From contig OU696588.1 of the NCBI GenBank assembly GCA_916048095.2, positions 5,290,001 to 5,354,000 of the forward strand: 64,000 nucleotides of DNA, in the 5' to 3' direction. The notes beneath the pieces were generated by a model. The model did no database searches. It was not told the origin of the DNA and worked only from the letters and a program-made list of their open reading frames with translations. This DNA comes from Sacculina carcini (lineage: Eukaryota; Arthropoda; Thecostraca; Sacculinidae). This document shows, one piece after another, positions 44,614 through 56,011 of the stretch (position 1 is the first letter of the stretch; each line of letters opens with the position of its first letter). Made by a program: the position numbers and the translations under genes.

Positions 44614-45602
44614 CCAAATTCATGAATGGAGTATAGATCGGAATATGGAATTCAACTGTCGCCTAGCTATTCGACATTTAACGCTAGCCATCCTATGCGG
44701 TTCAGTGCCTCGTGCGACGTTTGATTTCAACTGACTCCCACCGCCCCGAACACACCGAATTTCTAAGGAAACGTGTATTCAGACGATCGAAACTGTAAAT
44801 CTGTACAGAAACATTTCAACAAAAAACGAACTTTACATAGCATCACATAAACAACGTACATCATACATGTATATTCAGTGGCAGCCAATTCTCGTGTTAG
44901 TTTATACATAAATATTCGCATCAGAATTATCGCAATATCTTAGCTTACATACAAAATATTCACTCACCTCTTCTGCCTGTCACACGAGCACAACACGAAC
45001 ATTCAACCACAAAATACTCAGGCCACCATCCAAGTCATTTGCCCTCTACAAATGCCACACAACTCTACAGTTTTCTCAGCCCAATGCTGATAACTTTTTG
45101 ACACCTCAATGGTAACCATCAATCAACACATTTTCCCACTGCAAATGTCCAAAGGCGATATTTGTTCAGCCCAATACTGTACACGCGCTGGCACCCCAAT
45201 GGTGATCACCAGTTTGACCAAGATGAGCACTTGTTGGCATCCCAAGGGTCACCACAAGTCTAACCAGTCAGCGCATCGCCGACCAATTTCTGGCGGATAT
45301 GACCACCACCCGGCTCTGTTTACTGCTGCCTCTCGTAATTTACACATCACGAAAGCACACATGTGGATAATCTCAAACGCGGCAGCCACAGTTATATATG
45401 CTCCCTCGACCAGTCAAGGAAAATGTCCATGTTCATGGCGCCTACTGGCTACATGCCTTTCCTGAAGTCTTCAGCGCAATTAAGGGAATAACTTCCAATT
45501 CGGTAGGATATGATATCCCTCCAAGTTTTTTATTGCTGTTGCCCATATAATGTCAACAGTAGCAACTCCACAATGAACCAAAATCACTCCACGCCTCAAC
45601 AC
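44220..45602. other. Unassigned stretch with short TG/CA runs
   Basis: TG run at 44500-44540 and (CA)n at 44587-44615. A loose direct repeat at 45080-45260 (CACCCCAATGGTGATCACC and related phrases). No gene recognised. Confidence 0.4.
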
Positions 45603-46404
45603 ACTGAAAGCACTCTCACAAACAACTTTCGGACACAACAAAGACACCACAACCAACATACACAAACAATACATCCGACCCGCGATAGAATATGCTAGCC
45701 CCACATGGGCTAGCAATCTCGCAACACGTCACACCAACACACTTCAAACACTTCAAAACACCGCACTCAGAACATTCACAGGATGCACAGCCACCACACC
45801 AGTAGACCACCTCCATCACGAAACAAAAATCCTCAAATTTACACACCACTTAGACATGAGAGGCACACAAACACTCGCAGCAGCAGTCACCAACACAGCG
45901 CATCCACTACATCACCTCACAACACAAGAAAACACAAACAGAAACATAAAAACAACACCAATCACACTTAACCACAGACAAATTTTCACATCACTTCCAC
46001 CAGCTCCCCCAAGCACATCAATCAAGAAACACATACACACAGAGATCGCATGGAAAGCCATACACTCACTACAACACAATACACTCCTACAAAGACACCC
46101 ACCGGACATACACAAATCAGAAAACACAATCACACGCGAATACAAGGTGCATCTGGCCAGGTTGAGATGCGGTCACCATCCTGCCCTTCTGTCATATCAG
46201 AAAAGGTTGAATGACTCAATCGATGACACCTGTCCAGATTGCAATTCAGCACCACACACCATCACACACATCATGGAACACTGCACAGCACACACACAAC
46301 TCAGACGACAACACAAAATCAATTCCATCACAGACCTGTGGAACAACCCGGTCGGTACCGTGTCTTTCCTCAGGAGCTCGAGGTTGTTCGGCCAGACAAC
46401 CTGA
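45603..46404 (+). pseudogene. LINE RT C-terminal region with zinc knuckle
   Basis: Open plus frame: IRPAIEYASPTWASNLATRH, LQTLQNTALRTFTGC, a Thr/His-rich linker, then ARLRCGHHPALLSYQ and CPDCNSAPHTITHIMEHC, a CX2C..HX4C knuckle like those at the end of jockey/I-group LINE ORF2 proteins, ending SSRLFGQTT and a stop. The catalytic part is absent. The 3' side runs into the (TGAC)n array and an AATAAA, so this is the 3' part of a LINE. Confidence 0.8.
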
Positions 46405-46431
46405 GGAACTTCAACAACAACAACTCCACAA

Positions 46432-47181
46432 TGACTGACTGACTGACTGACTGACTGACTGACTGACTGACTGACTGACTGACTGACTGACTGACTGACT
46501 GACTGACTGACTGACTGACTGACTGACTGACTGACTGACTGACTGACTGACTGACTGACTGACTGACTGACTGACTGACTGACTGACTGACTGACTGACT
46601 GACTGACTGACTGACTGACTGACTGACTGACTGACTGACTGACTGACTGACTGACTGACTGACTGACTGACTGACTGACTGACTGACTGACTGACTGACT
46701 GACTGACTGACTGACTGACTGACTGACTGACTGACTGACTGACTGACTGACTGACTGACTGACTGACTGACTGACTGACTGACTGACTGACTGACTGACT
46801 GACTGACTGACTGACTGACTGACTGACTGACTGACTGACTGACTGACTGACTGACTGACTGACTGACTGACTGACTGACTGACTGACTGACTGACTGACT
46901 GACTGACTGACTGACTGACTGACTGACTGACTGACTGACTGACTGACTGACTGACTGACTGACTGACTGACTGACTGACTGACTGGCTGACTGACTGACT
47001 GACTGACTGACTGACTGACTGACTGACTGACTGACTGACTGACTGACTGACTGACTGACTGACTGACTGACTGACTGACTGACTGACTGACTGACTGACT
47101 GACTGACTGACTGACTGACTGACTGACTGACTGACTGACTGACTGACTGACTGACTGACTGACTGACTGACTGACTGACTG
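46432..47181. repeat. (TGAC)n microsatellite, about 187 units
   Basis: 750 bp of TGAC repeats with a single substitution seen (at about 46986). It begins 28 bp after a LINE stop codon and is followed by GGCAAATAAA and then (CTTA)n (about 47190-47240), so it lies inside a LINE 3' UTR. The QSVS and similar frames across it are artefacts. Confidence 0.97.
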
Positions 47182-47189
47182 GCAAATAA

Positions 47190-47240
47190 ACTTACTTACT
47201 TAATTAATTACTTACTTTTTTACTTACTTACTTACTTACT
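47190..47240. repeat. (CTTA)n tail of LINE
   Basis: Directly follows AATAAA; the likely 3' tail of the LINE ending here. Confidence 0.8.
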
Positions 47241-48229
47241 ACGTATCGTGCATTGTGTACTCATTACTCTATTTCACTTGTCAATGTCACCGCCGAGTCA
47301 ACTGTATGCATTTATGTCTGTATGTCTATGAGTGTGAATGAGTGCCAAGTCTAAGTGCACCTGGTTTGTATGCTCGTCTGTAGCCTCCAGACGGGAATTT
47401 GGTTGATCGTGTGAAGGGTGTATGTGTATTGTGTGCTACACATATATGTATGCTTGATTGTATCTGCGACTAGTTTGTTTGCGTGTGTAAGTATGGGTCA
47501 TGTGACCAAGATTATATAAATGCTCAACGCGGTGATCAAAGAGGCAGTTGGGTCTTGTGTGTGTGTGTTGTCGTGTGAGATCTGCGTCTCGTCGTCTTCC
47601 GCCGCTACAATACAATATACCGCTATAATATTGCCCTTAAACCAAAGTCTTCTTGTGTGGACCAGTGAGCCACATATCGTTTATTGCAGTTTTCTAAAAT
47701 TATCGCTCATTCATTTATGGCTAGTCCCAAAAATGAGGAACGATAAACGATACTTTTAAAAGAATTCTGTAAAAATAAAAAAATGTGCACGGCGGCAATA
47801 GTCACAACAGCCGGCCTGACATTTTCAGACCACTTCAAGCTGATGGTGTATATAAGGTAGAGACTAGAAGGATCAACATTGGCTTGCAAGTGAATCCTGA
47901 AAACCTCATATGAGAGCTGCCAAGTGTATGTGTAGCTGGCCAATCACATTATTATTCACAGCTGAAGTGCGCCAGTCTCGCTGGAGTTCTAGAGTTAGGG
48001 AGGTGTGTGCCGCTGTCTCCCATGCGCCTTGACCCACCCCAACCATGGCCCTTCATGCTGAAGCATGTGGCCTCGCCCTTGAAGAAGACATCAAGGAGAG
48101 GTTCACTGACTGTGGCGGATCCAGAGTCCAATTTCGGGAGGGACTGAAATTTGGGGCGATCAGTCGAGTACATTTATCATTATGCAACGTCTTTGCAGCA
48201 ATGTTGATATCAACAACCTCTGCAGAAAA
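47241..48229. other. Unassigned stretch, LTR-like in part
   Basis: 47505-47525 has a TATATAAATGC box, preceded by GGTCATGTGACC. The surroundings look like a solo LTR or promoter, but borders were not found. The remainder shows no gene. Confidence 0.3.
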
Positions 48230-48338
48230 AGATTTCTTTTAACCTCTTTTAGTGAACCTCTCGGTTATGAGGAGTTGGTAGAAACATTTTTTTGGGAGGC
48301 TTCAGCTCTCTGAGCCCCCGTCTGGATCCGCCAGTGAC
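48230..48338. mobile_element. DNA transposon end family D1, copy 2
   Basis: In inverse it starts CACTGGCGGATCCAGACGGG, then GGCTCAGAGAGCTGAAGCC and CAACTCCTCATAACC, matching the order seen at 44101-44219. Confidence 0.7.
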
Positions 48339-48339
48339 A

Positions 48340-48747
48340 TCTGACCCTATCCCTTCCAGCCAGAACCAGGACATGATGACAAAAAGGACTAAAAAGGCCA
48401 GCGACGACCCATTTGACTCCTGGAGAGTCCCACTGTCACGGAGGAGGGTGAGCCTAATATTGAGGAGCTCATCAAGAAGGAGGTGACACCTGGGGTAAGA
48501 GAAAGGTGGCAGAGGTGAAACCTGGACAATTCCCCAGCATGTACAGGTAGAAGTGATCTCGCTGTTCATCAAGTACAACACGGCCTTGCCCAGCTCTGCT
48601 TCCGTGGAGCGCATGTTCAGCACTGCTGATTATGTCCTCAGGCCCAAGCGTGCATGCATGACCAGCGACAGGTTCAAGAAGCTGGACTTCACCAAGGGAA
48701 ACATGCAGCTCCTGGATGCTGTCTTGAGGAGGGAGAGTCTGAGTTAG
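48340..48747 (+). pseudogene. hAT transposase C-terminal fragment
   Basis: Plus-strand pieces in two frames: [18 protein letters not shown], then from 48553 [20 protein letters not shown] and [20 protein letters not shown], ending [15 protein letters not shown] and a stop. This is the hAT dimerisation domain. It differs clearly from the one at 4346, so it belongs to another hAT lineage. TTATCG-rich repeats follow (48870-49020), typical of hAT subterminal regions. Confidence 0.85.
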
Positions 48748-48869
48748 AGAAACTAATGTGGAATATAACTTGTAGGCCATAGACTGGTTCCACTTTTTGT
48801 CTAGTTTAATTAATTTTCACTGTGAAAAAATAGTTTGTGTTTATCAATAGTTCAAATAATTAAAGTACT

Positions 48870-49020
48870 TATTGTTTATCGCTTTTGTTATCTCAAATTA
48901 ACATTTTTATCACTATTGTTTTATCGTTTATCGCTTATCGCAAGTCGGGTTTTGAAATTATTTATCGTGTATCGTTTATCGCAGGTTGGGGAACAAATTA
49001 TCGTTTTATCGTTATCGCAA
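48870..49020. repeat. TTATCG/TTTATCGC cluster
   Basis: At least eight copies of TTATCG(C) in 150 bp, probably subterminal transposase-binding repeats of the hAT element above. Further copies lie at 49635-49665. Confidence 0.6.
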
Positions 49021-49049
49021 GTTATGAATTTAAGCACAACAGTAGAGAA

Positions 49050-49303
49050 GGCTGTCTTCGCGTGTAATTTTGCGGGGAAAAACCTCACGGCCCCGGCTGG
49101 CACACCGCAGGTCCGGCCGCCACACGGGTTTTCGCAGTCACGGCCAGCACAGAAAACTGTACGGCTGCGCGCACACGAAACCCGCCTTTCGGCAATTGGG
49201 CTATCACTTTAAGAAGCGAACCAATCCGTTTCACCTCGCCAGGGATTCGAACCCTGGACCTTTTGTGCACAGAGCGTGCGTCTTAGCCACTCGGCTACGA
49301 GGC
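49050..49303 (-). repeat. tRNA-derived SINE (family S2)
   Basis: The minus-strand head at 49303-49232 has A box TAGCCGAGTGG and B box GGTTCGAATCC, a 7-bp acceptor stem with two G-U pairs and a perfect T stem (CAGGG/CCCTG). The anticodon arm does not fold, so it is not a working tRNA. The unrelated GC-rich body continues to about 49050. It is inserted among hAT remains. Confidence 0.75.
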
Positions 49304-49750
49304 AGAATTATATTGTATATAAGTTGAAAAATAAAGTTATCGCAGAAACCACTGCCAAATTGTGTTATTTAAACCACTACATCAGTGGTGGTCATTCCAC
49401 AAAAGTCGTCTTATTGTTCTCATTTTCTTGTTGATATCCATTTCCTTTGGAGTCTGTGATGTGAACTCATACTATGCGGTTGTGTCAAGCAATTTGTGAC
49501 TATGTCTGTAAAATTTTTTACGTTCTCAAGTTTAATTAGTATTTTTGTTTATTGTACATTTTTCTGCCCAGTATGTAAATTTGTTTCAATGTTATAAGTT
49601 TTCAAGTTGAACTAATTTGAAGGTTTTTGTTAAGTTTATCGCACAATGTGTATTTTTTATCGGTTATTGGCTTGACAGATGACTATGCTACTGCACTTAA
49701 TTAATATTGCTTTTCTTGTGTTTGTTGTGGCAATACATTACTATTACTAT
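49304..49750. other. hAT remains and AT-rich spacer
   Basis: No gene seen. TTATCG units recur near 49635-49665. Confidence 0.4.
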
Positions 49751-49753
49751 TAC

Positions 49754-50096
49754 ACACACACACACAGACACGCGCACACGCACAGTCACATACACACAGA
49801 CACATACACACACACATACACACACATACACACACATACACACACATACGCACACACATACACACACACATACGCACACACATACACACACATACTTATA
49901 CACGATTTCCTGTGTACGTGCTACCACTGTGCTTTCCTATTGAACAAACGGGTATAAGACATTGAATATGTCTTTGTAGTAATTCCAGGTAAATATGGGT
50001 CGTACGAGGTGCTCGTATAAGATGTCAGTGTTTGATATATGCCTGTAAGTGTGTGTGTGTGTGTATTTGTGTGTGTGTGTGTGTGTGTGTGTGTTG
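49754..50096. repeat. (CA)n and (GT)n microsatellites
   Basis: CA-rich with TACACA units at 49754-49895 and GT-rich at 50049-50096; unique sequence lies between. Confidence 0.9.
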
Positions 50097-50835
50097 TGCG
50101 ATAGTGCGGTCATGCAGGAACATTTCTCATTGAGCCGATTGTGTGTGTCCTTAACGCAGATCATGCCAACAGAATGGTGCATCAATAAATCAATGTCGCT
50201 AATTAGTCATAAAACTCCACATATCCATCAGTGAGGTGCAACATGCTAATAGTTGTTTTTCCTGATACAAACCCACCTGCATGCTGTCATGATGGAAGTA
50301 ATAATAAAAGTTATAAATGAGTAAATAATGATAACAATTCGGAAAAAGGAAGCTGCCGAGATGAAGAGGCACTCACTTGATGATATGATGAGTCGGCGCT
50401 TGTAGAAATGTTTTTTACCATCAAGCCTTCCGACAAGCAAATCTCCAACATTTCCGCCTCTGTGTTGACAGCCACTGTCACACACACACACACGCGCGTA
50501 TTAAGTTTTGCAAAGTAAGTCAAATGCTTGATCTTGCCCTGATACTGAAGCAACGCACGAATTGTTTGATGATTAACTAGACCAGTGGTTCTCAAACTTT
50601 TCAGTATCTGCACCCCTGGATTATTTATAGCTATATAGAGAAATGATATAATGTAAAACACGCAATAACGAAAGTTTCTATGCATTACTCGTTCATACAA
50701 CTTGAGGTTCCTTCAAGAGGATTAAGCAAAAAAAGAATTTCATGATAAATATAAGGCATAGGTAAAAACCTATATATTCTTTTTTCATATTTCACGGGAA
50801 TCTTTGCATCCTTTAGGAACAGTGCTTGCTTTGTT
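50097..50835. other. Spacer, no gene seen
   Basis: AT-rich; a CAGTGGTTCTCAAACTTTTC phrase at 50583-50602 looks like a hAT end of the kind seen at 17103, but no partner was found. Confidence 0.4.
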
Positions 50836-50945
50836 GGACTTCGTGGTGTAGTGGTAGCACACCCGCCTCATAGGCGGCTGGTTCGTGGTTCGAATCCCGG
50901 CGGAGGAGAATTTCAATTGGCGAATTCTATAACCCAACAGCCCCT
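50836..50945 (+). repeat. tRNA-SINE family S1, head only (plus)
   Basis: A box TGGTGTAGTGG (50844-50854) and B box GGTTCGAATCC (50887-50897), followed by GAATTTC and GGCGAATTCTATAACC as in the opposite head at 51290. It breaks off where the tail of the next unit begins. Confidence 0.8.
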
Positions 50946-51290
50946 GCCAACCCGGTTAAATGTTAAAGGTTTAATGCCTAAGTGATAGCTGCTACAGGGG
51001 AAGAAGCCGAAGCTTATGAACACACACAGGTGTGCCCCGTGCAGCTCGCTGTCACCGCAGAACCGACCCTCTCCACGCTATGGCGCCACAAGGACAGAAG
51101 ACGTATTAGAGAGGGCCACCTCCCCAGAATACATGACACAACACATGACTGATATCTGGTACCATCATTTACTGCTGGGTGAACGGGGGCTGTGGATCAT
51201 AATATTCGCCCAAAGAAATTCTGCTCCGCCGGGATTCGAACCACGGTCCTCCCGCTGGTGAGGCTAACCACTACACCATATAGTCCACAA
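50946..51290 (-). repeat. tRNA-SINE family S1, complete copy (minus)
   Basis: The minus-strand head has A box TGGTGTAGTGG (51278-51268) and B box GGTTCGAATCC (51242-51232). The body holds CAGATATCAGTCATGTG and GGTTCTGCGGTGACAGCG, and the tail is of CTTTAAC type at about 50950-50965. Other copies lie at 38789-39030 and 51295-51510. Confidence 0.85.
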
Positions 51291-51294
51291 ATGG

Positions 51295-51510
51295 TACCAT
51301 ATAAGTAAATGGTACCATATATCAGTCATGTGTTGTGTCATGCATTCTGGGGAGGTGTCCCTCTCTAATAAGTATTCCGTCCATGTGGCGCCATAGCGTG
51401 GAGAGCGTCGGTTCTGCGGTGGCAGCGAGTTCCACGGGACACACCTGTGTGTCATAAGCTTCAGCTTGTTCCCGTGTGGCAGCTGTCACTTAGGCCTTTA
51501 ACCCCTGGTG
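51295..51510 (+). repeat. tRNA-SINE family S1, headless copy (plus)
   Basis: The same body as the neighbour but in the opposite direction (TATCAGTCATGTGTTGTG, then GGCGCCATAGCGTGGAGAG) and ending GGCCTTTAACCCC. Together with the two units to its left it makes an inverted arrangement. Confidence 0.85.
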
Positions 51511-52389
51511 GATGCGAGCACCCCCGGTCAAAAACTCCTCAACCAGACACTAATCTGAGACACTGCATGAAATCAATATTGGTGCGCTACATACACCAGT
51601 GTGTGCAAATCAGGATTACCAATATACTAGCACAAACACACAGTAATAAGCAATGTTGTTCATTGTCTCTATGTCAACGCTTTGTCACCACTCGATAATC
51701 ACTGTAATCACTGTTCGCACACAACAACACATAGTGCTGTCCAATATTACATCACTTACATCATTTGCAAGTAATTACCCGCCGGTGTGCGTGTGTGTGT
51801 GTATTGTGAGGCTGATATACTTGTGCTAATGCGTGTGTATGGCGTGCAGTGATGCGATGCGATGTGTGAATGCGATGTGTATGGCGTGCGTGTGTATGGC
51901 GGGCAGTGCAGCACACTTCACTGACACGACTCAATTTCTGCTGATGATATCCACTGACGCCCGTGTAATGTCTCGAGCAAATCCGCTTTCAGATAATTTG
52001 TGAAACAGCCAGCTCTTTCACAGGCAACGCTCAAGCGAGATTGAAAAAAACTGCCCTCTTATGCAATGCAAGCCAATGTAGCGTAATGGAAACACAGACT
52101 TTCAACTGCTTTCAAGCTGAAGTATGCGTGCATTTACGTAAAGTGGCATCCATTCGAGACACACGCGCACACACACACACAAACATACACACACATACAC
52201 ATATACATATTTAGTTTGATTATTGAATTTAATCATATTAATATTGAAAATAGTAATAATACTGAAATGATGAACAATCACCGATAGTATACATATTAAT
52301 AAATAAATATAATCTATCTAAGTATCGTTCTTTTTATTCTGCTTATTTTCACACATTCTTCTATATCAGCTTGTTTTTTGTGTTCAATA
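51511..52389. other. Spacer with CA/TG runs, no gene seen
   Basis: TG run at 51785-51801, a GCGATGYG-type short repeat at 51850-51905, CA-rich run 52163-52202. Nothing else recognised. Confidence 0.5.
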
Positions 52390-52496
52390 TGCTCACTGTA
52401 ATATAGTTACTGCAATATAATCACTGCAATATAGTTACTGCAATATAGTCACTGCAAAATATGCACTGCAATATACACTACAATATAATATAAATG

Positions 52497-52562
52497 TAGT
52501 AAATGTCTTTTTCGCGCTTGTGTTTTACCGGCGCTATAGCAAATACACGTTGTTGTTGTTGT
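52497..52562 (+). repeat. L2-type LINE 3' end only
   Basis: Ends CCGGCGCTATAGCAAATACA then CGTTGTTGTTG. Nearly identical to the end at 61800-61847. Confidence 0.8.
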
Positions 52563-52679
52563 TAGTCACTACAATATAATCACTGCAATATAGTTACTGT
52601 TAATATAGTTCCGAAATATTTATATGATAAGAAAATACATCGATCAACATTCTTCAGTCCTTTTCATAAATACATCTAT

Positions 52680-53089
52680 TTTCCCCACCTAAAATACTTC
52701 TCCTCTCGTACAAGGCTCTTCGTTCCGCCAGTCCTCCTCCTTATCTCAAGACAATTTTCTCTGTTTCTGCACATAATCACAATACTCGTAAATCCAACTG
52801 GATTCTAGAAATTCGCGCCGTCTCCGAATCTTCCAGGTCGTCAAAATGGTTTCATTTTCATGCTCCTCGTCTCTTCAGCCAGCTTCCTTCTTATATTGCG
52901 GCTGCAAATTCTTACATCTCATTCTCCTCTCAACTGCGTGAACATCTCCTTCGTTATTACCGTGAAAAATAACCATGTATGTATGTTGTTTCAATATTAT
53001 TTGATATATTTTATGCCTTCGATTGCCATTGTCTTTATATATTCGCCTGTACTTAGTATAAAGTGGCCGTTCCAATACAATACAATACT
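52680..53089 (+). pseudogene. L2-like LINE C-terminus with (CAATA)n tail
   Basis: Plus strand: LLYKALRSASPPPYLKTIFS, then SSKWFHFHAPRLFSQLPSYI and LREHLLRYYREK, stop. The 3' end is TATAAAGTGGCCGTTCCAAT followed by ACAATACAATA. This tail differs from the usual GCGCTATA end in this window. Confidence 0.8.
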
Positions 53090-53183
53090 GCAATATATTC
53101 ACTGCAATGTAGTCACTGCAATATAGTTACTGCAATATAGTTACTGCAAGACCATGTATCACATCATGACCAGTCATTCCATC

Positions 53184-54781
53184 TAGTGATGCAAAAAAAC
53201 GTTTTTTGGTTGCGTTTTTTTATGCAAAAAACATGTTCTTAGGCTTTTTATGTTTTTTTTTCTCTAGAATTAGCCCCAATTGTCATCGGATGTTGGATTT
53301 CTGCACATAGAAACGAGTTTGATTGACGTTTTTTACACCTTTACGTGTCTTATTTCAAGGATAATTTGATAATAGTATAAAAAACAATAATATTTATTAA
53401 TAAATACCTCAGGAGACTGTTTGAAAGTTCATCCGGGTCCGGTGGTTTAGGTTTTTTTCATTGAGAAAACCCATGTTTTTAAAGATCGTTTTAATGATGT
53501 AGATATTTGAAATAATTTGTCAGCAGAACAAAACAAAATTAATTAAGTAATCATGTGTTTTTTTTAAAGAAACCATGTTTTTTTATGAAAAAATGCATGA
53601 TGTTTTTCAAATCGGTTTTAAATTCGTTCTATTAATGTACAGATTGAAAAAATGTTGACAGCAGAACAAGACAAGTTAATTGGTTGTTCAAGTGTTTTTT
53701 TGACAAACGTTCATTTAAACTAACGCTTTTTTAATGAGACAATGCTTTCTATAACAGTGTCTATGTAAGATAGATTTGATTGATGTACGTTCAAAAACCT
53801 TTTGTATAGCAAGTAGCCTGCTGGTACGTATAAGCGGCTGGTTAAACCACTTGATTTAAACTGTTTTCTATAGCATGATTTCATTCAAGAAAAATTTTCA
53901 AAAACGGTTTTCGTAGATGAAGAGATTTAGAAAAAAATTGGCGGCAGATCAAGGAGAGTTGAACCAAATTATTGGTTTTTCATTAGTAATCTGTTTTTAT
54001 AACTGGTTTTATGAATAACGGTTTCTTTGATGTAGTTATTTGTGTTCAAATACCTTTTTGTACATTAACTATATTTCCTCAGTCGTTTTTTCTATTAAAC
54101 GAAAATATTGCCCGTTTTTCTGGTCAGGATTACCACTCTGAATAATGCGACCCGCATTTATTCGTAGTCTCATTAGGGACACTACGTTTGTGTGCATATT
54201 TGTAGTATTTGTGTAAATATTTGCGGTGTTTGGTACTTTGGTGTTTGGTACGGTACTTTTATATTTGCAAATAATTGATCTGTTGAATGAAATGATGAAC
54301 GTTATTATAATCAACGTAGTTCATTTCTGGTAGGAAAAAGGTAATATGTAAAATGAAATTACGCCACATGTTGTTGTTTTTTAAAACATTTTTAGATTTT
54401 AGCATGAAAAACGGTTCTCAAACCCTGCTTTCTTACACAATGATTAACTCAATAATTGAATGCAAGGCTGTACTGTACATAGAAGTGCCGCACAGTACCG
54501 TGCAAACAATGATATTAGGGCTTTCAGACACATTATAACCATTTTATTGTGCATATTTAATGATAATGCAATTTGATAGGGTCACTAATAGCATGAATAA
54601 CTCATGTGTTGATGAAAAATAATTAATTTAACATCCCAAATATATCATTTTCAAAACTTGAAATCATTGCATGATTCATAAAAAACCCGAAAGAAAACGT
54701 GTTTTTTTTCGGTGGAGGTTTTCTTTTGGCAAAAAACTTCTTTTTTTTTAAATCGTCGATTTTTTTGAGGTCGCATTTCTA
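53184..54781. mobile_element. 1.6-kb hAT-like family H1, copy B
   Basis: TAGTGATGCAAAAAAACG to GAGGTCGCATTTCTA, flanked by ATTCCATC (53176-53183) and ATTCTATC (54782-54789), seven of eight identical. It is the most diverged of the three copies. Confidence 0.88.
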
Positions 54782-54910
54782 ATTCTATCAACATGACCAG
54801 TCATTGCAAGACCATGTATCACATCACCACGTGTCTTATTCACAAGGAATTATTCGAGTTGCATTGTGATAATGTCAATCTTCACCATTCCCATATTCTC
54901 ACTTTGCGAC

Positions 54911-55032
54911 TATGTGTGTGTGTGTGTGTTTGTGTGTGTTTGTGAGTGTGTGTGTGTGTGTGTGAGTGTGTGTGTGTGTGCGTGTGTGTGTGTGTGTTTG
55001 TTTGTGTGTGTGTGTGCGTGTGTGTGTGTGCG

Positions 55033-55089
<57 letters not shown>

Positions 55090-55101
55090 TTGTGTGTGTA
55101 C
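54911..55101. repeat. (GT)n microsatellite
   Basis: About 190 bp of GT with TTTGT and CGTGT interruptions. Confidence 0.95.
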
Positions 55102-55194
55102 GCTGCGTGCTATTAGTCAGTGTATTAATTTCCACAATATCCAATTTCCATTCATATTCATTCAATAATCCATTATCAGACATAACAGAACGAT

Positions 55195-55895
55195 TTAATC
55201 AATGCACACACAACAACAGCAACAACCTGATTTATACAGCGCCACTTCAGAGTCTATACTCCCTAAGATATAAACACATAGATATAAACAGATGGATACA
55301 AACACAAGTACAAGACAATATTGTCAAATAAAAGCAATTAGAACCTACACCCTACTCCCTTTAGCATACTATAACAACACCAAAAAATCTAGCAATCATA
55401 AGTACGTTGAAATAAACACGTTTTTAATGCCCGTTTGAAGGACATTACAGTGGATGCGTTCCTTAAGCTCAAAATAAGTCCATTAAACACTCTCGGTGCA
55501 GCATAGCGAAACGACCGAGATAACTTCGACAAGCCATCGTTCACCGAACGTGGCTCTACCAGCTCTCTAGGGCGTGAGATAGACCTCGTCAGCACCCTGC
55601 TATCAACCAACTCTCTGGGATAAATCATTTCACGAATATACTCCGGCTTACCAAAGATCAGTGCCTTGAACACCAGCAAACACACCTTAAACACAAGTCT
55701 TTCCTCGATAGAGAGCCAGTGAAATTGTTTCAGATAATGCGATGTTGGAGTATGCGCTGGTAGACCAAATATCAATCGAGCACAGCGATTTAATATTGTC
55801 TGCAGTCTCTGCAATTGATAGTGTGGAATCCGCATAAGAATACTATTGCAATAGTCAAGATGAGTGACAACCATACTATGAACAAGGACAGACAA
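55195..55895 (-). pseudogene. LINE RT C-terminus with 3' end
   Basis: Minus frame 55895-55389 (168 codons): VTHLDYCNSILMRIPHYQLQ, LQTILNRCARLIFGLPAHTP, HWLSIEERLVFKVCLLVFKA and FRYAAPRVFNGLILSLRNAS. It starts inside the thumb, so the catalytic part is gone. The end is GGCGCTGTATAAATCAGGTT then GTTGCTGTTGTTG, a variant of the shared L2-type 3' end. Confidence 0.85.
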
Positions 55896-56011
55896 GGATT
55901 ATCTTCATCTATTAAACTTGTTAATTATCATATACTTTCTAGATTAGACTATTACAATTCACTATACTTTAGCTTACCTCGTTCTTCTCCAAGAATACTA
56001 CAACGCGTTCC

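Larger units (their letters stand above)
52390..53150. repeat. ACTGCAATATAGTT minisatellite, broken up by LINE pieces
   Basis: 14-bp units (ACTGCAATATAGTY) at 52390-52490, 52567-52610 and 53085-53150. The breaks hold an L2-type tail (52497-52562) and a LINE C-terminus (52680-53089). The array seems older than both insertions. Confidence 0.75.

Noticed and set aside
46370..47185. A 271-residue minus-strand frame made of Ser-Val-Ser-Gln type repeats
   Set aside because: It is only the translation of the (TGAC)n array, with no stop in any frame. No start context or domain.
49232..49303. tRNA gene
   Set aside because: A and B boxes, acceptor and T stems are good, but the anticodon arm does not fold and a SINE body follows.
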